From the NCBI GenBank assembly GCA_963680875.1, contig OY804585.1, positions 47,725,085 to 47,789,084 of the forward strand: a stretch of DNA of 64,000 bases, in the 5' to 3' direction. The notes under the pieces are model-generated. The model saw only the letters and a program-made list of their open reading frames with translations, did not search any database and was not told the origin of the DNA. This DNA comes from Bathymodiolus brooksi. Taxonomy: Eukaryota; Mollusca; Bivalvia; Mytilida; Modiolidae. Shown piece by piece: positions 60,613 through 64,000 of this stretch. Made by a program: the position numbers and the translations under genes. The stretch's first letter is position 1; each line of letters starts with the position of its first letter.

Positions 60613-61853
60613 TGTAATTTATCTAAAACTATAAAGATTGGTGATTAATTTTATTATATTTGTCAGAATGAATCTTTAGAAGAAAAAAAACAATAACAGT
60701 ATATTATAAATAACAGTAAAAAAAACATTTACACCCGCATTACTTTACAAAATGATTGTCATAAAGTTGTGTCCTCTCAGATTGTTAATCCACATCTTTA
60801 TGATCCAGCAAGTCATATGAAGTTGTATATTTATGTTATTATTAATGTGCATTTGCTTGCATGATTTTGTGAATTATTTGATTTCAAAATTCTCATCTTG
60901 TTGAATTTAAATAATACTTATATTGATCTCAATAAAATATACGTTAGAGAAACCCGAAGGGGAAATCAAGATTGGAGAAATCAAGATTGGAGAATCCAGA
61001 GACACTGGTAACATTGGGCACGCAAGACACAAGACGAAGACAAACACACAAAACCAAAAACAAAACAACACAGACAATTACAAGGTTGACCAACACGGAC
61101 ACGACTAAAAACGTGCGGTTAAGGTGCTCCTGAAGGGTAAGCAGTTTGAGTAATATTTTCAGTTTTCTATGTCATACAAGTCATGTTAGCCGTATTAATT
61201 ACGTTATAATATTTTAATAGTTCCAAAAGAAGTCAGAAAGACTTTTGTTGGCTTTGGATAAACGCTGTCTTATACCATATGAGTCATATCACGACAAGTG
61301 TGTCTCTTATTGATGGTTAGATGACTTAAAAAATATGACGTGAAAAACGACTGATAAGACATCAATATGACGTATGGTACGCTGAACGAAAATGATCAGA
61401 CCACTTTATGGAACATGGATGCTACCGACAAATGGCTGTTTGAGTCGCTAAGTACTTGTCCAGGTTATCGAATACATTTCAAATATGAAAATATGTGAAT
61501 AATCATTGGATTCTACAATAACAGACAATTCATTTCATTTATAATATAATCATAGGAATATATCGTGTTCTGTGTAAATCGTAAGTAAACAGTAACTCGT
61601 TTTGACACATTATTGCAATTCTGTTCTTTAGCCAAAAACGGTTACATGATATGATTTATCATTACTAAGCTTTGAATTAATAACAGAGATAAAATATTAA
61701 TCAGCAAAAATTATCTGGTATTGATTAAAGTATTTCTTTGCGACTGTTTATCCGATCATTGCATAATGTGGTGGATGTTGTGAACGATATAATTTTTCAT
61801 AATTATGCTGGATGTTTTGAATAGGGTGTGCTTAGTGGATGTTGTACTTGCTG
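60613..61853. other. Intergenic downstream of A3
   Basis: Counterpart of 5531-6751. Contains the A-rich dispersed repeat at 60945-61150, with a small local duplication (aatcaagattggagaa twice near 60963). Confidence 0.4.
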
Positions 61854-62929
61854 CTAATACTGTCCATATGGTGGTGGCTGCATAGAAAAGTCTGCAACAG
61901 AAAGTTACATGTAAATTTATTTATATATGATTAAAATGTAGACGTCAAAACTAGTTCACTGGGTGTGCTTATGGAATATCTTCATCAGTTATGCGTTTCT
62001 GTGAGCATTCAAACCAAAGAGCATAAACAGAATAGCCGAACTCGGCTAATGGTTTTGGCTCTCCCGGTTAGGCGAATTGTTTTTTTCACTGCCAAATGCT
62101 TTAATTTATTTTCTTTTGATATTGAGTGAAGCTGATGAAGGTTTTCCAAAACTTGGTCTATTACTGCTAGTGAACTAATAATCCTCGAGGATATCATCTT
62201 CCCAGTAATCAGTGTTTTGGCTCTGACATGGTATATAATATATATATATTTAGCAATTTAAAGCTTCTAAATTAGTATTAAAAGGAAAGCTCATCTCTCT
62301 CAGGACATTAGCAAATTTTGGCTATTCTTATTAGCCATTTCGGTCATTTAAGTTGCACTGTGTATTCTCTATGTTTCTTTTCTTCTTTTTGATAGTCATT
62401 TTGGACTTTATGACATCACAGGATAAGCACAACATATGCATAATAGTTTAAGCAAATGTTGAATTGATTCCAGCATGGCGGACATCTATCTTAATGACAT
62501 CATTTTAGTGGGGGCTATGGATATCAGATCTAGTTGAAATTCATTTATTATAATCTACACTAATATTAGTATTGAATTATACCTTGCTGTTGTTGCTGTT
62601 GGTACGACACTTGTGTAGTATTTATACCATTTGTAGTAGGAGAGCAATGGTAGACGGGTTTGACTTCTTTGCACAGTAAACAATTAATGCTACAATTATA
62701 CCGATATCAAACAACCCTCCAATCACTGCCCCAGCAATAGTTCCAGCAACACCTTGACTAAAATAAAGAAAAACGTGTGGTTGTTGGATATTTTTGTTTG
62801 TTTTAATTGTTATTGCGTATAATGGCAATGAATACCAGATAACGTGACTAGATTTCCCCTCTGAATAAGTACATTCAAGGAATAGATTAACATCAATCGA
62901 AGGTCCGTGGGGTGTTATGGTCTCAAAAA

Positions 62930-63070
62930 GGACATGTTGATGCCATTTAGTTCCATCGATCGAAGTTATGACTTCAACTTAACCACTAGGAAAACTTGGG
63001 TCAGTACCTTCCTTGTTAGCAGCAATCTGTTATCAAGGAAATCATGATAGGAACCACAAGTTTCGGAATA
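62930..63070 (-). pseudogene. RT-like peptide remnant in A3 intron 2
   Basis: Orthologue of 8630-8771. Not coding. Confidence 0.38.
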
Positions 63071-63349
63071 TCGCATCAAAGTTAAATGAGAGATAAATAT
63101 TCCATATGCATGTTGCTGTTTATCAATGGAAAATTCACATTATGAAACATAAAAGTATCTTTTTTATCATAAAGTTTATCTCTTAATCAGCCATCATTCC
63201 TGTGAGTAGGCCAAGAAATGAAGGAGTCAATAAAACGAAATGTTACTTAATATTTCCCTTAGCCCTTCGACCATAGTTATCATCAAATCCTTTATTCCTA
63301 GCAAATACCAATGAGCTTCTCTAAAACCCTATGAGGCAGTGTACATAAT

Positions 63350-63655
63350 TATTTGAGTGAGTGAGTGAGTGCAATTTCAAAGGCTATATCATGGCAAGAA
63401 CAAGTTAATTTTCAATGAGATGAAGATGAGGGTCGCTTTGTACTAGCCAAACACGATTAGTTTGATTTTTATAATGCTAGCTCACTGAGACAACAGTCCG
63501 CGCCTGGAAATGCTGCCCCACTCAGACACATTTACCTGATTCCGAGCAAAACAGACTTTGCTCTTTCTTCGTAATGCTGCGGTGAAGCAACAAATACCAA
63601 TTTTAGAGTTTTGGGCTTGACGCAACCGGAACACGAACACACGATCTAAGGCACT
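63350..63655 (-). mobile_element. tRNA-derived SINE in A3 intron 2
   Basis: Orthologue of 9085-9480, with a short gagtgagtgagtgagtg edge. Confidence 0.62.
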
Positions 63656-63889
63656 ATGATCCTTTGAATTAATGTTAGCATTTTCATTTAACACTTACCT
63701 GCAACAGTACTCATTGTACCTATAACCACAACAACTGGAACAATAAAAATAGCTGTAATAATAGGAACTTGCATAAGCGTTGTAACAAGTTTCAGCTCCA
63801 ACCAACATCCTTATAATAAAATGAAAAACAAAAACATACAACACTGTAGAGACAATTCAAAAAAATATTATAATAACACAGATATTAAG

Positions 63890-64000
63890 GGTTAGGGTTA
63901 TGATGATTAACGCCACTTTCAACAATATTTCAACTATATCGTGGCAGTCAGTTTTAATGGTGGAAGAAACCAGAATACCCCGAGAATACAACCGACCTAC
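63890..64000 (-). mobile_element. tRNA-derived SINE in A3 intron 1, cut by window end
   Basis: Tail part of the orthologue of 9680-9948 (attaacgccactttcaacaa). Confidence 0.65.

Larger units (their letters stand above)
61854..63809 (-). pseudogene. CYYR1-like gene A3, exons 2-4 (exon 1 beyond window), disrupted
   Basis: Exon 4 is 61854-61891, exon 3 is 62583-62757 and exon 2 is 63699-63809. Exon 1 is expected about 0.4 kb past the window end. It shares the A2 lesions: intron 1 acceptor ttataa|ggatg instead of AG, giving an exon 2 length of 111 nt out of phase; and an exon 3 frameshift ending at LLLQMV. The TM is GLFDIGIIVALIVYC with Asp inside. Exon 4 has a CAG-to-TAG change, so even in frame the tail would stop at PPPYGQY. 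The ectodomain still reads ETCYNAYASSYYYSYFYC then SSCCGYRYNEYCC. Confidence 0.72.

Overview
The window is AT-rich, intron-bearing, repeat-dense animal DNA with no prokaryotic operon structure. Several tRNA-derived SINEs, CR1-like LINE pieces and other dispersed repeats resemble ones I associate with bivalve genomes (from memory, unverified). My best guess is a bivalve mollusc, possibly a mussel.

The main content is a tandem cluster of small minus-strand genes encoding single-pass membrane proteins of the cysteine- and tyrosine-rich protein 1 (CYYR1)/Shisa-like type. Each gene has four coding exons: signal peptide, Cys/Tyr-rich ectodomain, transmembrane helix with a short cytoplasmic stretch, and a Pro-rich tail with a PPxY motif. 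Two subtypes alternate. A genes have a short tail (A1 6752-10039, A2 37134-39474, A3 61854 to beyond the window). B genes have a long PPPGQY-repeat tail (B1 25475-28021, B2 50144-52747). B1 and B2 read through all four exons (174 and 187 residues). All A copies carry lesions: a 19-nt deletion in exon 1 of A1, and a shared mutated splice acceptor plus an exon 3 frameshift in A2 and A3.

The array is hierarchical. A and B segments are about 12 kb each and paralogous to one another. Together they form a dimer of about 24.6 kb repeated across the whole window. The A1-to-A2 distance is about 5.6 kb longer because a LINE with a 6-bp target duplication sits at 13851-19452.

Layout: 1-5.5 kb, end of a B segment (B0) with a degenerate LINE and a minisatellite-bearing MITE; 6.7-13.8 kb, A1 and its upstream region; 13.85-19.45 kb, LINE; 19.5-25.4 kb, A-type intergenic; 25.5-31.7 kb, B1; 31.7-37 kb, B-type intergenic; 37.1-43.6 kb, A2; 43.6-50.1 kb, A-type intergenic; 50.1-55.2 kb, B2; 55.2-61.8 kb, B-type intergenic; 61.8-64 kb, A3. 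Insertions, deletions and array lengths that differ between units record their order of duplication. No tRNA, rRNA, CRISPR or prokaryotic feature was found.
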